From Zoroaster sp. YZ-2022 (lineage: Eukaryota > Echinodermata > Asteroidea > Forcipulatida > Zoroasteridae): a DNA stretch of 64,000 nt. The DNA lies in the NCBI GenBank assembly GCA_029582265.1, contig CM055822.1:37898679-37962678 (forward strand), in the 5' to 3' direction. The notes under the pieces were generated by a model. That model made no database searches, was not told the DNA's origin, and was given only the letters and a program-made list of their open reading frames with translations. Of this stretch, positions 12,259-24,710 are shown one piece after another (positions within the stretch are counted from its first letter, which is position 1; each line of letters begins with the position of its first letter). Made by a program: the position numbers and the translations under genes.

Positions 12259-12524
12259 TTCATACTGACATTGACAAAGTATAATGTGTACAGTTTTTTG
12301 TAATGTGCACTATCCATAAGATGTACAATACACACAAGAACATGCATAATGTACCCTCATCACCCTACATGTACATGTAATTGCTGAGTAAACTCCGGTT
12401 GCCAGTCAACTTGCCCCCTGGCAAACTCGCCCCTTACAAACTCGTCCCTCAGAAAATTTCTCCCGACAAAGTCGCCCCTCGGCAAACTCGCCTCCCCATT
12501 ATGGTATCGAGACTGATTTAATAT

Positions 12525-12903
12525 TTAAAACCCTCCTACTGTTTGACCAATTTGAAACCATTCAAAATTTCCACTTACCAAAATGCCCATTGGTTTTGTA
12601 CACACATGGTGATACCATTTGAACAGTGTTGGTAGCAAGCTTTACTACCATTCAAATGCATTAAGGGTCCATTGATTCACCACTTAGAAGTATCCAAACA
12701 AGGTTTTGTATTAGCTGTACTACCATTTGGAAAGATCCAAATAAGGTTTTGTATTACAATGTACATGTAGCTGACCTACCATTCAAAACCATATGGGGGA
12801 ATCAATACTGTACAGTTATTTCACCATTCAAAACTACAAAAGCGAATGGTTTCAAATGGTGGATCAACTTGTATGAAAAAGGTACCAGAAGTAGGAGGGT
12901 TAA
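12525..12903. mobile_element. TTAA-flanked MITE, family A copy 1
   Basis: TTAA is followed by CCCTCCTACT on the left, and GTAGGAGGG runs into TTAA on the right. The interior phrase GAATGGTTTCAAATGGT recurs in copies at 28778-29118 (inverted) and 51547-51882. A TTAA target with CCC termini is the signature of piggyBac-type elements, so this is likely a piggyBac MITE. Confidence 0.8.
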
Positions 12904-13143
12904 GACAGTAAATCAACTTAAACATTTCAATTAACGTTTTATTTAACAATTTTAAGTACATATGTAAATCTTACATGTACGTACTGTACATTCATTATTA
13001 CATTATTTACAAATAAAATTAATAGAGAACTTTCTGTTTTGTCTGACAGTGTGTCAGCGTGTGTCTTGACATGGTCAACTCACAATGGTGCACAAATATT
13101 ACCAACCGTTTGGTGCTGATCATCCTACTCTATGTCGCATATT

Positions 13144-13474
13144 AATAATAATAATAATGTGTGGATTTATATAGCGCACGTATCCACCAACTAAGTGGTG
13201 CTCAAGGCGCATTATATTATTATCCCTGCTCATAAGGCTCATAAATCATTCCTGAAACCATCTCAGCTCCCTGGGGAGTATACAGCTCAATTGCTGCCAT
13301 TTCTAGCGCATATAGAGCAAACCAACTCTGCCTTCACAGGTACCCATTTAACCCCTGGGTGGAGAGAAGCAATTATGATTAAGTGTCTTGCTCAAGGACA
13401 CAAGTGTCACGGCCGTGATTCGAACCCACATTATGTTGCTAACACCAGAACTTGAATCCGGTAAGCTAGACCGG
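13144..13474 (-). mobile_element. tRNA-derived SINE, 5'-head truncated
   Basis: Nearly identical in body to 23526-23864, sharing the ATTTCTAGCGCATATAGAGC variant. Homology stops at about 13474, just before the CTCGGCCACGACAC head end. It is therefore 5'-truncated by about 15 bases. Confidence 0.85.
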
Positions 13475-14757
13475 ATTAAATTTGAAAAAGATCCATTTCT
13501 ATGGCAGCACAGTTATCAGCTCTTTCCAAGCTTATAGAAGAGTTCGGAAAGTGGTGTTTAAATCATTAAAGAAGCAGAACAAAATGGAGAGTGATTTCAC
13601 ATGTTCATACATACATGTACATGTATGTAGTTTTATTCTCTGGTTTTGATCATGATGCACATGCACACATTACATGAAAAATCATCCTGAACAAAGAAAA
13701 GATGACCATGTAAATTTGTTCATGATCGCAATAACAATGAAATATCGGAACATTAATCTCAAATAAATTATGTAGCATATCCGGCCCAAAACAGGACGTT
13801 TAAATTGAACACATTCTAATGGAAAATTGATGCGTCTTTTGAAGCTGAAATTGATGTTACAGAGTAAAATACAAATTTTTTGATAATTTCAAAAAATATG
13901 ATTGTGATATCATCAATGATAAAATGATTGAACCAGAAGTTCACACGAACGCTGTGTGTTTGTCCTGCCAACAAACACTTGAGCTTTCTGTATGACAAAT
14001 TCTGGGGACCATCCCTCCCTGGGATTTACAACATGTACAGTAGGCCTGTGCTTGGGTCGACAGGTACATGTACATGTACATATATGTATCCATGTATACT
14101 GCCTTGGGCCATGACTTCTGTGAGAAAAATTACATGTGGTCTCCGCGCAAGACTATTTTTGTTTAATACAAAATACAAAATTTGGAGGTGTGTTACGCAT
14201 ACTGTACATGTACATGTACATGTACATTGTACAGTGTACGTTGTACAAAAACAGTTAAACACCTTGAGTATTTGTCTCTCATCGATCATGTACACTTAAC
14301 TTTTATACATATTACACTATAGTTTGCATACGTACAAGATCCATCAAAAAAGCAATGAATGGGAAAAAACAAAAACTATTGTGCAAGTTCGTAAATTGCG
14401 TCCTGAACAAATACATGGTACATGTATGCAGAACATGCCCAAAGTTACATGTACATGTAGTTGTGTCCTGCAGTTTGCACAAAGCTGTGTTACACCATGG
14501 TTACACAATGTACACAGTATGACCACTGAAGAGTTCTAGTGTACATGTACATGTACTGTACATGTAATGTACATGTACATGATTTGTATCTAGAGTGGAA
14601 TTCCCCAGGTTCCCCTTTACACAGTCCAGGAATGCACTATGACATTTTAACAACTCTGTCCATCTGGTGTCCAAGCACACTGTACAATGTGTAATTACCA
14701 CATGCAGGGATGGCCATGTTTGTATACAGTATGTACTAGTGCAGTGATGTAGTGCCT
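13475..14757. other. Non-coding with many TACATG units
   Basis: No gene is recognised. TACATG arrays occur at about 14066, 14207-14225 and 14540-14580. Open frames here are low-complexity Cys-Thr, Val-His and Met-Tyr runs read from the arrays, and no splice pattern links them. Confidence 0.5.
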
Positions 14758-14880
14758 TGATGCTGAGCCTTGGCCTTAAGGCTTGATTTTAGGGCCTTGG
14801 CCTTAGCCTTAAGGGCAAAAGCCTTGGCCTTGAGGGTCAAAGCCTTGCAACTTTAGGGCCTTGCTCTTCAAGGCCCATCG
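14758..14880. repeat. GCCTTGGCCTTGAGGGTC minisatellite, left array
   Basis: About five degenerate units based on GCCTTGGCCTTGAGGGTC, with palindromic variants such as AGCCTTAAGGCT. A matching array in the same orientation lies at 18163-18280, so the two bracket 3.3 kb containing the THAP and LINE remnants. Confidence 0.8.
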
Positions 14881-15373
14881 ATTTTTGAATTTTTCAGGTA
14901 AATTTGTTTGAAATTTTGCTTTTCTACAAATATACAACTTGGAGTCAGCCGTCTGCAAAGTCTGCAGTATCTAATTTAAAGATGGACTTCAACGAGAGCT
15001 CGTACACTAAATCGTCTCCTGAGTCTTGTTTATGTTGTGTTTAGTTATTATTTCATTATCAGTACGATGGTTTTATTCCCCGTTATTTTGTGTAATTTTG
15101 ATTGTAAAAAATAGCCCCCCTTCTTAGATTTCTGAGCGAGTGGTTTTCTCGCCGTTGGCTGCTTTCATGGTTCCCAGCAAAGGCCCATAGAAATACAATC
15201 TGAAATGAACGGTGAAATACCAGCGGCCACGTAAACCAGCGTAAGTGTGACGTACTATCTGGGGCATAAATAAAGGAAGCCGTTTTGTCTTTGTGTTTGG
15301 CAATGGGGATTTTACTTGCTCGAAGCTGATACATGATTTTTCCCGTTTTGACGATTTTGTGTAAGACGGCATA

Positions 15374-15879
15374 ATGCCTAGCACATGTGCTGTTGGTGGA
15401 TGTACAAGAAGTGCCACCAAGAATCCAGAGGTTAGTTTTTCCGATTTCCGCAGAATCCGGGCGGCTTCAAGGAGTGGGTGAAGTTCGTGAACAATACACG
15501 AAAAGGATTTCACGTTGACAAAATGGTCGTTGATTTGTTCAGCCCATTTTACGGGACTGTAAGATTCTTCCAGTCAAGTGAAAGAAAGTTTTGGTTTGGA
15601 TACCAAATATCGTTTGAAGCAAGGCTCTGTTCCAACTTTGAAAGCGTCAAATATCGAGAGAAGGCAAGTGAGTACGACTGGGAGTTCGTTTCGTACACGT
15701 CGCTTTTTAATGCACTTTGCTGGGGAACACTCATGACATGTGGGCATAAGCAGCGAATGCCAGTCCTTGATTATGCGTCACAACTACGATATGAATTATT
15801 CATGAGTTCGGGCTTTTTGCGAAACACGACTTTTCTAGATAGTGAAATGCTGATCAAAATGAATTTTTTTTTACATTAA
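15374..15879 (+). pseudogene. THAP-type zinc-finger remnant, frameshifted
   Basis: From ATG 15374 the frame begins MPSTCAVGGCTRSATK and continues to EVSFSDFRRIR, matching the CX4C start and the following hydrophobic motif of a THAP DNA-binding domain. That frame stops near 15478. A second frame then gives EWVKFVNNTRKGF and RLCSNFES, where the conserved Trp and the late Cys of the fold are recognisable but the expected CSxHF histidine is not. THAP domains occur in P-element and other transposases and in host factors. Being surrounded by repeats, this is more likely transposon-derived. No transposase catalytic part is seen. Confidence 0.5.
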
Positions 15880-16223
15880 GAAATTACTTTATTTGAATTT
15901 TAATCATATAGAAGTAATCATTACACACTTCTTGTAAGCCTAACAGCATCAAAACACTGTAATATATTCCGTTGAAGTCCATCTTTAATCATGTTTTACC
16001 ATGGAGGAGGGAAAACGCCCTAGATTTGTGTGTTGACACACTTTCACTTTTACAGCATCACATTTTGTTACCATGATAGTACATTTTGCTGCTTCCCCCA
16101 AAACAAAGCTATAATAATTTTTTGTATACTTGTACTTGTGGGGCCAGGGAGATATAATTATACTTAACTTGCATACAGTTATATGGGGTAGATAGAACAT
16201 CATCTGATTCGTGCTGTGGACTG

Positions 16224-17830
16224 CTTTATTTATTTATTTATCGTATGGTTCATACAAAGTTAACATGACAAGGTTAGGTTATGGATCCAGTTTAATACAG
16301 ACTGGTCGAGTTCAGTTAAATTTCCATCACATCTGTAAATAATACAGTCATGAACGATGTGATGTACAGTCTGGTCATCATGACCACAGGTACATAAGCG
16401 TTGTCACTTAGTCCCATGCGGAGCATGTTATGTCCAAATCGGCCATGGCCAGTTCTTAGTCTGTTAAGTTTGACCCAACAGTGGCAAAATGTAGTTAAAT
16501 ATCCATGTCCTGGATTCTGATTCTTGCCACATATTCCGCCACGTGGTTAGTGCCCAAGTCTTTGGGTGTGATCCAATGCTAATTTCTAGCAGTTTGTGGG
16601 CTTGTCGATGTTAACGATTTCTTGATGGCAGTCGCAGTTGTGGTGGAGGTTTTTGATTGGTGTTTGTCAACAGTTGATGAAGCAGATGGGAGTCACACCC
16701 AGCGGCACGTCGCGCAAGAGCAAGGTATTGGTGCTGACGTCTCACTTCATAAGGAGCAATTCCACTGACTACTGGAAGGTATTGAGTGGTAGTTGATCTG
16801 ATACATCCCGAGATGATGCGCATGGTGTTGTTAAGGGCTACGTCAATCTTGCTGGTGTGGGTGCTCCTTGCCTATACCGGTGCACAGTACTCTGCAACAG
16901 AGTATACTAAAGCTATTGCTGAGATTCAAGAACGTTGTAGTCTGCGCCCAGGAAAGGCCTGCTAGTTGTCTAATGAGACAGTTGCAGTGTTGGCTTTCTG
17001 TGCGAGCTGTGTGAGATGGCTTTTGTATGTTAGAGATCTGTCCAAAGTAACACCAAGATACTTGGGGAAATCATCATACGGGATGGTTGTGCCATTGCAA
17101 ATGACTTTGATTTTGTAGTTAGCCAGTCTAGTTGCTAAACAGTTTTGGTGATGTTAAGTCGGAGTCTCCAGTTTTTGAAGTAACGGCTTAAGGATTCCAT
17201 ATCGGTGCCAAGTGTTGTTTCAAGCTTGTTAAAGTTTTTGGCAGAGGTTAGGAGTGCTTTGTCATCTGCGTAGATATATTTCTTTGAGACAGTGGTTGGT
17301 AGGTCAGCAGTGTAAATGTTGAATTAAATCGGTTTCTTCGCCAACCGTCATTGTAAAGCTTCTGCAGGTGATCATTGTCATGAGAAAGTTTACTAAGGTA
17401 TTATCCGGTATGATTTTGTGTAGTTTTAGGGCAAGACCTTTATGCCATACCGTGTCATATGCTGCTGATAGATCGACCAGTACAGCACCGTTCTTGAGAC
17501 CTTTTTGGAAGTTGTCTTCTGTGAGGAGTGTTACTTGGTCTGTTGTACAGCGTCCTGTACGGAAGACGGCCTGCTCAGGTGGGAGTTGAGGATCCACAAT
17601 GGGTTGGATACGATTGTATATTAGTCTCTCCATCACTTTGTAGATTATGCACAGTAGGCTTATTGGACGGTAGCTGCCGGGTCTTGGACCTTGTCCGGTT
17701 TTAGAATTCCCATTACTTTAGCATGTCTCCATATTTTTGGGATTTTCTGAACTTTGATACAGGTGCTGAAGTAATCTCAAAGCCATTCAGTGGATTTTGG
17801 TCCATGATTTTTGACAAATTCTGGGTGATA
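16224..17830 (-). pseudogene. Non-LTR (LINE) reverse transcriptase, 5'-truncated and frameshifted
   Basis: On the minus strand, 17304-17636 encodes the RT fingers and palm start (MERLIYNRIQPIV, PPEQAVFRTGRCTTDQV, VLVDLSAAYDTVWH). The catalytic YADD is at 17261-17272 in another frame. Further 3' come FPKYLGVTLDRSLTYK (about 17040-17090) and a Cys/His tail near 16350-16400 (CTCGHDDQTVHH). The element ends at a (TTTA)n run at 16224-16240, which is a (TAAA)n tail on its coding strand. Layout fits Jockey/CR1-like LINEs. The endonuclease and ORF1 are missing, and frames shift more than once. Confidence 0.82.
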
Positions 17831-18162
17831 TACATGTATGTAGTCTGGTCTGTTTTAGGTAATGCAAATATTTCTAACCATGATGGCCCAGAAAATTAAA
17901 TTACTTCCATGTTACATAATAACGAGGTAACATCAGTTAAAAACAGCCGTTCTTAGATCCCCAGCTTTTGTTATACTCGGTTTAGAATAATGTGCATCAG
18001 TATGGAAGCAAACCATTCTTTTTGTTATATTTAAATGGTATCCACGAAGGCCTGAACTTCTACTCAGTCATAAATTTGTACGTGAAGTTTTTATTCTTAC
18101 TATAACTTATAAGCGATTCGTTATGATGTGACATGTTTTATATTAGTAGTAATTTTATACTA
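17831..18162. other. Non-coding, AT-rich
   Basis: No gene or repeat is recognised between the LINE and the right minisatellite array. Confidence 0.4.
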
Positions 18163-18280
18163 GAGGGCCTTGGCCTTGGCCTTGAGGGTTAAGCCTTGGC
18201 CTTAGCCTTAAGGCTTGAGGGTCAATGCCTTGGCCTTGAGTGTCAAAGCCTTGGCCTTGACCTTGAGGATCAAAGCCTAC
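18163..18280. repeat. GCCTTGGCCTTGAGGGTC minisatellite, right array
   Basis: About five units of the same sequence and orientation as 14758-14880. Confidence 0.8.
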
Positions 18281-18498
18281 ATGTACATTACATGTACATG
18301 TACATGTAAGTCAAGTGTTCAAATTTGTCTTTGCAGTTAAGTGCTTCTCCGACCAATGATGTACTGAATTTGTTGAAACTCCTTCATGCCGCACACATAC
18401 ACATGTACAGTACAGTCCAGAAGTACACATGTAAATAGCTAAATAAATACAAGAAAATAACCAACAGAAATAAACTTTAAAATACACAGATGCACAAT

Positions 18499-18750
18499 TT
18501 AACCAGTTCGCGTCGGAGGCCGTGCATACATGCAATTTTTTTTTGCACCGCAGATCGGAGAGCGTCTAAACACGCCGTAGGAAACTCCGGAATATTTGTA
18601 TGCATGCTCGGTTGAGCCACGCGTGTACGGTGACATGCTTGGAAGACGTGGCCACGCGCTGTGGAAGCTTCCATTAACGTGTGTGTGGAAAAAATAAACA
18701 CGCCACATGGGCCCAGAAAAACTGTTTTATTCCCGACGCGAACTGGTTAA
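18499..18750. mobile_element. TTAA-flanked MITE with CCAGTTCGCGTCGG ends
   Basis: TTTAACCAGTTCGCGTCGG at 18498-18516 is an exact inverted match to 18733-18751. TTAA lies at both borders (18499-18502, 18747-18750), with 14-bp TIRs inside, consistent with a piggyBac-type target. The interior (about 215 bp) is non-coding. Confidence 0.85.
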
Positions 18751-19069
18751 ACAACAAGCTTGAGGATTACCAAAAGGAAACTCATGTACTGTACATGTAC
18801 ATGTATGGCTGTCAAATTATCATTGCCTGTAAAGACCGAAGAAGACAGATTGTACGGACCAGATTCAGATTGTTTGAATGGTAAATGAATCCATGTACAT
18901 GTACGTTTACTCATAGCCCAGATTGGACTTTCACCTTCGCGTACTACAGTGACACCCAGGATTGGAAAAAATAAAATTTGCTAATTTACAGAATTATTTT
19001 TTCGTAAACTGCTTAATGCTTATGAGGGTGTGAAGCTGCTGAAACTCAGCAGTAGAATCCCGTAACCAT

Positions 19070-19560
19070 GTACATGTGGTTCTCCCCACATACAAACTAG
19101 CGTATTGGCCTGATACGCAAAGATTTTTGGCCGACACGCTGCCAAATTGCCGAGCACATTTTTTCCACCCAATACGCTCTAGATATTCTTTTAGTACCTT
19201 TATTGTTCATAGTAAAAAGAGTGGTCCGGGGTATAATAAGTTATAATCCAACTTTTGTGTGCACTCGATCCTCCACCGAAAACGCCATGTCAGCATGTTT
19301 TTGTAACATGAATGCAGCATGCAGGCACCAAATAGCGATTCGCTGATTCCCTTTCCCAGACCCAATAGACAGGTGCTTCTTTTCCAAAGACAGGCAGCAG
19401 TGAAACATCGACCCCCAAAATCATGAATATGCAACATAATGAACATATTCACGATCGAACAGCCAATGAGAAAAATAATAAAATAGCAACTATGCAAATC
19501 TATCCAATCACAACACGATGAAATGGGATCCTGAATTACAACCTTGTACACAATGCACAC
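19070..19560 (-). repeat. Dispersed repeat, copy 1 (minus)
   Basis: Reverse-strand sequence matches 44390-44980: the GCTAGCGTATCGGCC-like block beside GGTTCTCCCCA, and the block with TTCATTATGTTGCATATTC and GGTCGATGTTTCACTG. No terminal repeats or coding capacity were recognised. Confidence 0.65.
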
Positions 19561-20874
19561 AGTCTGCAGCTCAAAGCATGCAACTCAAAAAATACATATT
19601 TTACATTTGTACAGTACAAAAGCAGTTCATAGGGGCACATGCACCACGTGATTCGAAAGCTTTTTAAGCATAGTGCGGGGCACACACCATGGAAGCTTTG
19701 TATTTTTGTGAACAACGAATAACGTCTAAAGAGTGGTCCCTACATGAGCATAAACACTGCTTACAATGGTGATTTTTTGTTTCGTCTTAAGGACTGATTG
19801 ATTTGAAATAAAAGGGGTGACCGTTAACATACACATGTACTGGCATTACTCTTAATGACGACTTGAATACAGCTCGATTGCGTTCATTTTATTACGTTTA
19901 GTTGGCCTTCCCTCTGTCGATATGGGATGAACATAAACGTGCTCGTGAATTAGCATACATGTGCTAATTGTGCTGGAAGTTTCCCACGCTGCCAAAGCAA
20001 TAACAAACTTGTCACGACCATTGGATTTTCACTTACAAATTCTATTATTTCAAGTACAATTTTGCAAGAAATAAAGAGGAAATAATAACAGGCATTCAAG
20101 AACTCAATGTATGTATTTGTCTATGTCTGAAGCTTACAAGTAGGCCTAAAATTACTTTCAAAGTTCATGTTTATGTTTTCGTATATAAACTGCGGGAAAA
20201 CTTTTTGCCAACTACGTATTTGCGAATATATTCGAATATTCGCGAATAGTTGCCACGCGATTAATCAAATAGTAATTTTCACTATTCGCCCAGGCCTAAT
20301 TCTGACGACTCAGCCATCAGAACACAAATCCGATGCACTAAACCGCTCGACCATGGCACTCCACATGACGTCTTATTAGCATTGGAGCTTTCTCTACCCA
20401 TTCATCATTTCAAACACCGATTTTGATTGACCAATTTTGTAATACATTTAGTGCGCCTGCGATATCACTTTTTGACCAACTATTGCTTAGAGACAAACAT
20501 AAATAGTCTTTCGAATTGGTGACGTTACCAACGGCCGCTGTTGGCCAATCACGATCGCGCACGATCACTGTGAGGGCACTCAGTTTTTTATTTCCCCCAT
20601 ATGGCGATCATAAAACTTGTCCCACGTGATACAACAAAGCACGCATGATACGATGTCCAGAGACAAAAAGTGTACTAAACATTGTATTATAATCAGTGCA
20701 CATACAAATAAATACATGTAAATAAATCCCAATGTACTTTTATTGCATGCCATGTAGGCCTCACCATTACAAAATAATAGCCATTCCACCATTTTTTGAG
20801 GTGCCCCTCCCACTTTTTGCCAGCCCATTCTACCAATTAAAACGCTCATAGTCCTACTATAGCTGAACTTGGAA
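19561..20874. other. Non-coding, includes a SINE head fragment
   Basis: 20299-20360 matches only the tRNA-like head of the 11910-12258 SINE (CCGATGCACTAAACCGCTCG). Otherwise no gene is recognised. Confidence 0.55.
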
Positions 20875-21315
20875 AGAATGTCATATCCGACCACTACTTT
20901 TTAAGTGTTTTTGGGAATTTTTTTTTGCAACCACTAACCAATTAAAACATTATTCTATCGATTTTTTGGGGTACAGAAAGCAAAAACTATCTTTAAAATC
21001 CACTTTTATGATGGTTTTTGGACTTTATTTCCCTACTAAAAAAATCCTCCCCTTCAGAAAATAGGATGCTATTATAGTTGCCACTGCGCATGTACAATGA
21101 CCGTGTTGGTCACTAATGGTGAGTTGACAAGATCTGACTGACATGACTGAGGAAGTCATCGTATACCAAAAATGCCCGATTTTTCATGAAATAAATATCC
21201 AGGAATAATTTGAAGTGTATGTCCTTATGTTCTCTACCTTACTACATGTAGGTAGGTAAAATTACATTATTGGTTATAATGAATGAGAAAAAGTGGCGGT
21301 CGGATAAGACATTCT
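20875..21315 (-). mobile_element. TIR MITE, about 450 bp, copy 1 (inverted)
   Basis: Ends resemble AGAATGTCGTATCCGACC and its complement. The body is the reverse complement of 21433-21893 and 27121-27569. With copy 2 it makes a large palindrome around a 117-base spacer (21316-21432). Confidence 0.85.
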
Positions 21316-21432
21316 ACCCCTGCACTTTTGTGGCAAGTAGCCATTTTGGTCAAAAGAACCCCCCAGCTGGTTTTGACTGTCAGTTTGACCACCTTCAACA
21401 TCATAAATTGAACATTCTTAGAGATCTGGGGT

Positions 21433-21893
21433 AGAATGTCATATCCGACAGCCATTTTTTCTCATTCAATATAACCAATAATGTAATCTTACCTACCCAG
21501 TAAGGTGGAGAACATATGGATGATGATGGACTTATACTTCAAATTATTCCAGGATATTTATTTCATGAAAAATCAGGCATTTTTGGTAGGCCTATACGAT
21601 GACTTCCTCAGTCATGTCAGTTTGATCTTGTCAACTCTCCGGTTAGTGACAAACAGGGTCATTGTACATGTACATGCGCAGTGGCAACTATAATAGGATC
21701 CTTCTATTTTCTGAAGGGGAGGATTTTTTTTAGAAGGGAAATAAAGTCTGAAAATCATCATATAAGTGTATTTTAAAGATAATTTTCACTTTCTGTACCC
21801 CCAAAAATTGATAGAATAATTTTTTAACTGGTTAGTGGTTGCAACAAAATTCTAAGAAAACCCTTAAAAAGTGGTGGTCGGATACGACATTCT
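21433..21893 (+). mobile_element. TIR MITE, about 450 bp, copy 2
   Basis: Begins AGAATGTCATATCCGACA and ends GGTCGGATACGACATTCT. Internally it carries TACATGTA at 21665-21672, where copy 1 has only TA (21093-21094 on the other strand). Confidence 0.85.
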
Positions 21894-23525
21894 TTCCGAG
21901 ATCTGAGGGAGTAATGTTATCGTTGTCGTTATAAATTCATAATTGCGACACAATGACTAGGTATGTGGCAATCCCATGCATTGCCGCTAACCTTTTTGGC
22001 CGCGGCCTCAATCTCGGGTTCAATCGCCGTGGCAAAGACACCGTGGAGCTAGCGCTTTGTTATGTTTCACTGAGGGCGTTCTTTTTGGCGTACCTAGTAC
22101 ATGTAGCTCTTTTTTCGAAGATGTAGATCACATATTCTCCTTCAACCTCGTTCTCGAATTTTCTGAATACGGCAATTAGAAGTTTCCAAAATAAATTCTC
22201 GAAATTGGGGTTTGTTCTTGCTCATCAAAACCATCGACGATTTACCCAAAGGTGAGTAAAATACCTTATCAAACCACAATAATAATTTTTCTATACTTGT
22301 TTTCTACCTCTTGGCCAATTTTGACGGCGATTGGACGATTCGCAGTTATGTTTTTTGGATTCGCAGACATCGATGTCAACCAAAGATTGTATTGCGCTGC
22401 GTTCAGCGCGCTACCATCTTTGATGTCAACAAAGCGAATGTTCAATCCGATAAATCGTCCTTCATAATTTTTTTCATCTTTCCAGTCCAATATCATTTAT
22501 TAATTTTTCTAATGTTTAATTAAATCAGGAATAAGAATTTCTCACGGATTTCAATATAAATATTTAAAAATCCTTAGATTTGAGTAATTTTTTTCCCTGT
22601 TTTTTAAATTTATTTTCATTATTTTGTTGAAATCATCTTTCCGGTCCAATATAATTTATAAATTGTTCTAATGTTTAGAACAGGGATGAGAATCTTTTGC
22701 GTATTTCAGTGTAAAAATATGAAAATATTCCTCAGATTTGAGCAACTTTTTTTTTCATTATTTTTGTTAAATTTTTTTTTAACACTTTTTTTGTATTTCT
22801 TATTTCTTGGATTAGTGCAGAAATATGAGCTAAACAATAAATTATCCTCTGATAAAAAACCAGAATGCAGCTCAGACCACCAAAAATGCCTCAGCTTTGA
22901 AGGTATTTGGCAACCCCTTGGCCCAATCACGTGTGCCAAAATGCCATGGATGGCGTCCGCGAAATGCTGCGAATAAAATTTCCTTTTTTTTTCATTTCCC
23001 TGATCTCATCCCTTAACTTTTACAGGTGCCTGTCATTTGTAAATCAGCACTACAATTATAAAATAAACTAATAATTGAATTAGCCTGAAAATACATGTAG
23101 GTTATTATTCTTCCTCTTTTCCCAAGCATTCCAGTGATACCAACCTTTTGAAAATTGGACAAGAATTAAGAAAGTTTATATATGGAATCCGAGAAAATCC
23201 CAGAAAATCTTGGAAACGGGTCACAAGTCAAATTTACATTTCTTTTGTTTTTCTTTATAAAATAATTGACCGAAACGGGCCTAAAATTGCCGGATTCAAC
23301 ATGTCATAACTAAGGAAGATGATCCTTATACATGTATCATTGTAAAAAAATGTAAATGTCTTTTCAAGACCTTGACAATGATGCCACTAACACTATTGGA
23401 ATCTGTTGATTTTGACATATTTTGTCACATGACACATACCCACATGGCTACAATCATAATAATGACAATGTTGCCTTTTTGTGTTCTATTTTTATTACAT
23501 GTTTTAGATTATCAATCTATTTTCT
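21894..23525. other. Non-coding, AT-rich, with a 159-bp tandem duplication
   Basis: 22475-22610 and 22634-22765 are diverged direct copies (CATCTTTCC-GTCCAATAT, then CTAATGTTTA, then CAGATTTGAG-like). No gene is recognised. Confidence 0.6.
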
Positions 23526-23864
23526 TAATAATAATGTGTGGATTTATATAGCGCACGTATCCACCAACTAAGTGGTGCTCAAGGCGCATTATATTATTAT
23601 CCCTGCTCATAAGGCTCATAAATCATTCCTGAAACCATCTCAGCTCCCTGGGGAGTATACAGCTCAATTGCTGCCATTTCTAGCGCATATAGAGCAAACC
23701 AACTCTGCCTTCACAGGTACCCATTTAACCCCTGGGTGGAGAGAAGCAATTATGATTAAGTGTCTTGCTGAAGGACACAAGTGTCACGGCCGTGATTCGA
23801 ACCCACATTCTGTTGCTAACACCAGAACTTGAATCCGGTAAGCTAGACCGCTCGGCCACGACAC
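23526..23864 (-). mobile_element. tRNA-derived SINE, full length, minus strand
   Basis: AATAATAATG tail at left, shared body, and intact head ending CTCGGCCACGACAC at right. Near-identical to the truncated copy 13144-13474, indicating a recently active subfamily. Confidence 0.9.
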
Positions 23865-24710
23865 CTCACCTCACGACACCTTCTTGGCCTTTGTGGGGGA
23901 AAATAAATAACACAGGTACTCTACTTACAATTTCAACTATCCGTAAAATCCCAGGGATAGAGAAAATATAACCCCTGTCCAATGTCAGCGGGGGCGACTG
24001 CACTGTGGTTGTGGTGGTTGTGGTGGTACTGTGGCTGTCTGGAAAAGCAGGGTCGTCCATTTTTTGGCTCGCTGATTTCTAGTGTACTCTGTTACTTTGT
24101 AGAATGCTGACACAATGGTCCAAATAACTAGATATTTAATGTTTCAGGCTTACACAGTCGATTCGATAATAGAATAATATACGAACTAACGTCGTTAGTA
24201 ACCAACCGAATTACTTTGGGTATTATCGGACCATACACTGACAGCAGGCAGGGCGAGGCTGCGCGATGCGCTTAGTTATAGCAAGTTAGCTAGCTGCGCT
24301 GATGCTGCTGCTGCAGGCAGCAGGTTGATTGTTTGTCTACATACAGCTAGCGCCAAAATCATAGTGCAATGAAGGCGCCCAAAAGATGATACAATGTGAT
24401 TTCTCGTACATGCTGATTTTGAAAAGTAAAAACCGCCCAAGTGGGCTTTACAAATTGATATGATCAAGGCGTCAGGGAACCCCTCTTCTATATCCATGAT
24501 TATACGCAGTACATGAAACTTGCGTTTGAACTTGCGCCTTGCAAAACAAAATCCACAGGTTACAGACTATTATGACACATCCAATTCCCATCATTGACAA
24601 ATTGTCACGTGGAACTATAACAGTTATGATCTCATCAACACAACCGCTGTGGCACGAATGATGTCAACTTGAAACACGAAAAGCAATATACCTTTATATA
24701 ATTTGTATTG
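23865..24710. other. Non-coding, no gene recognised
   Basis: A GTGGTTGTGGTGG tract lies near 24005-24030. Nothing else is recognised. Confidence 0.45.

Noticed and set aside
13195..13455. Frames such as 13195-13455 and 23572-23832 with identical 85-residue products
   Set aside because: Both are reverse translations of the SINE body; identity reflects repeat copies, not a gene family.
13928..14299. 123-residue plus-strand frame rich in Cys-Thr and Val-His
   Set aside because: Low-complexity translation of TACATG arrays with no domain or splice support.
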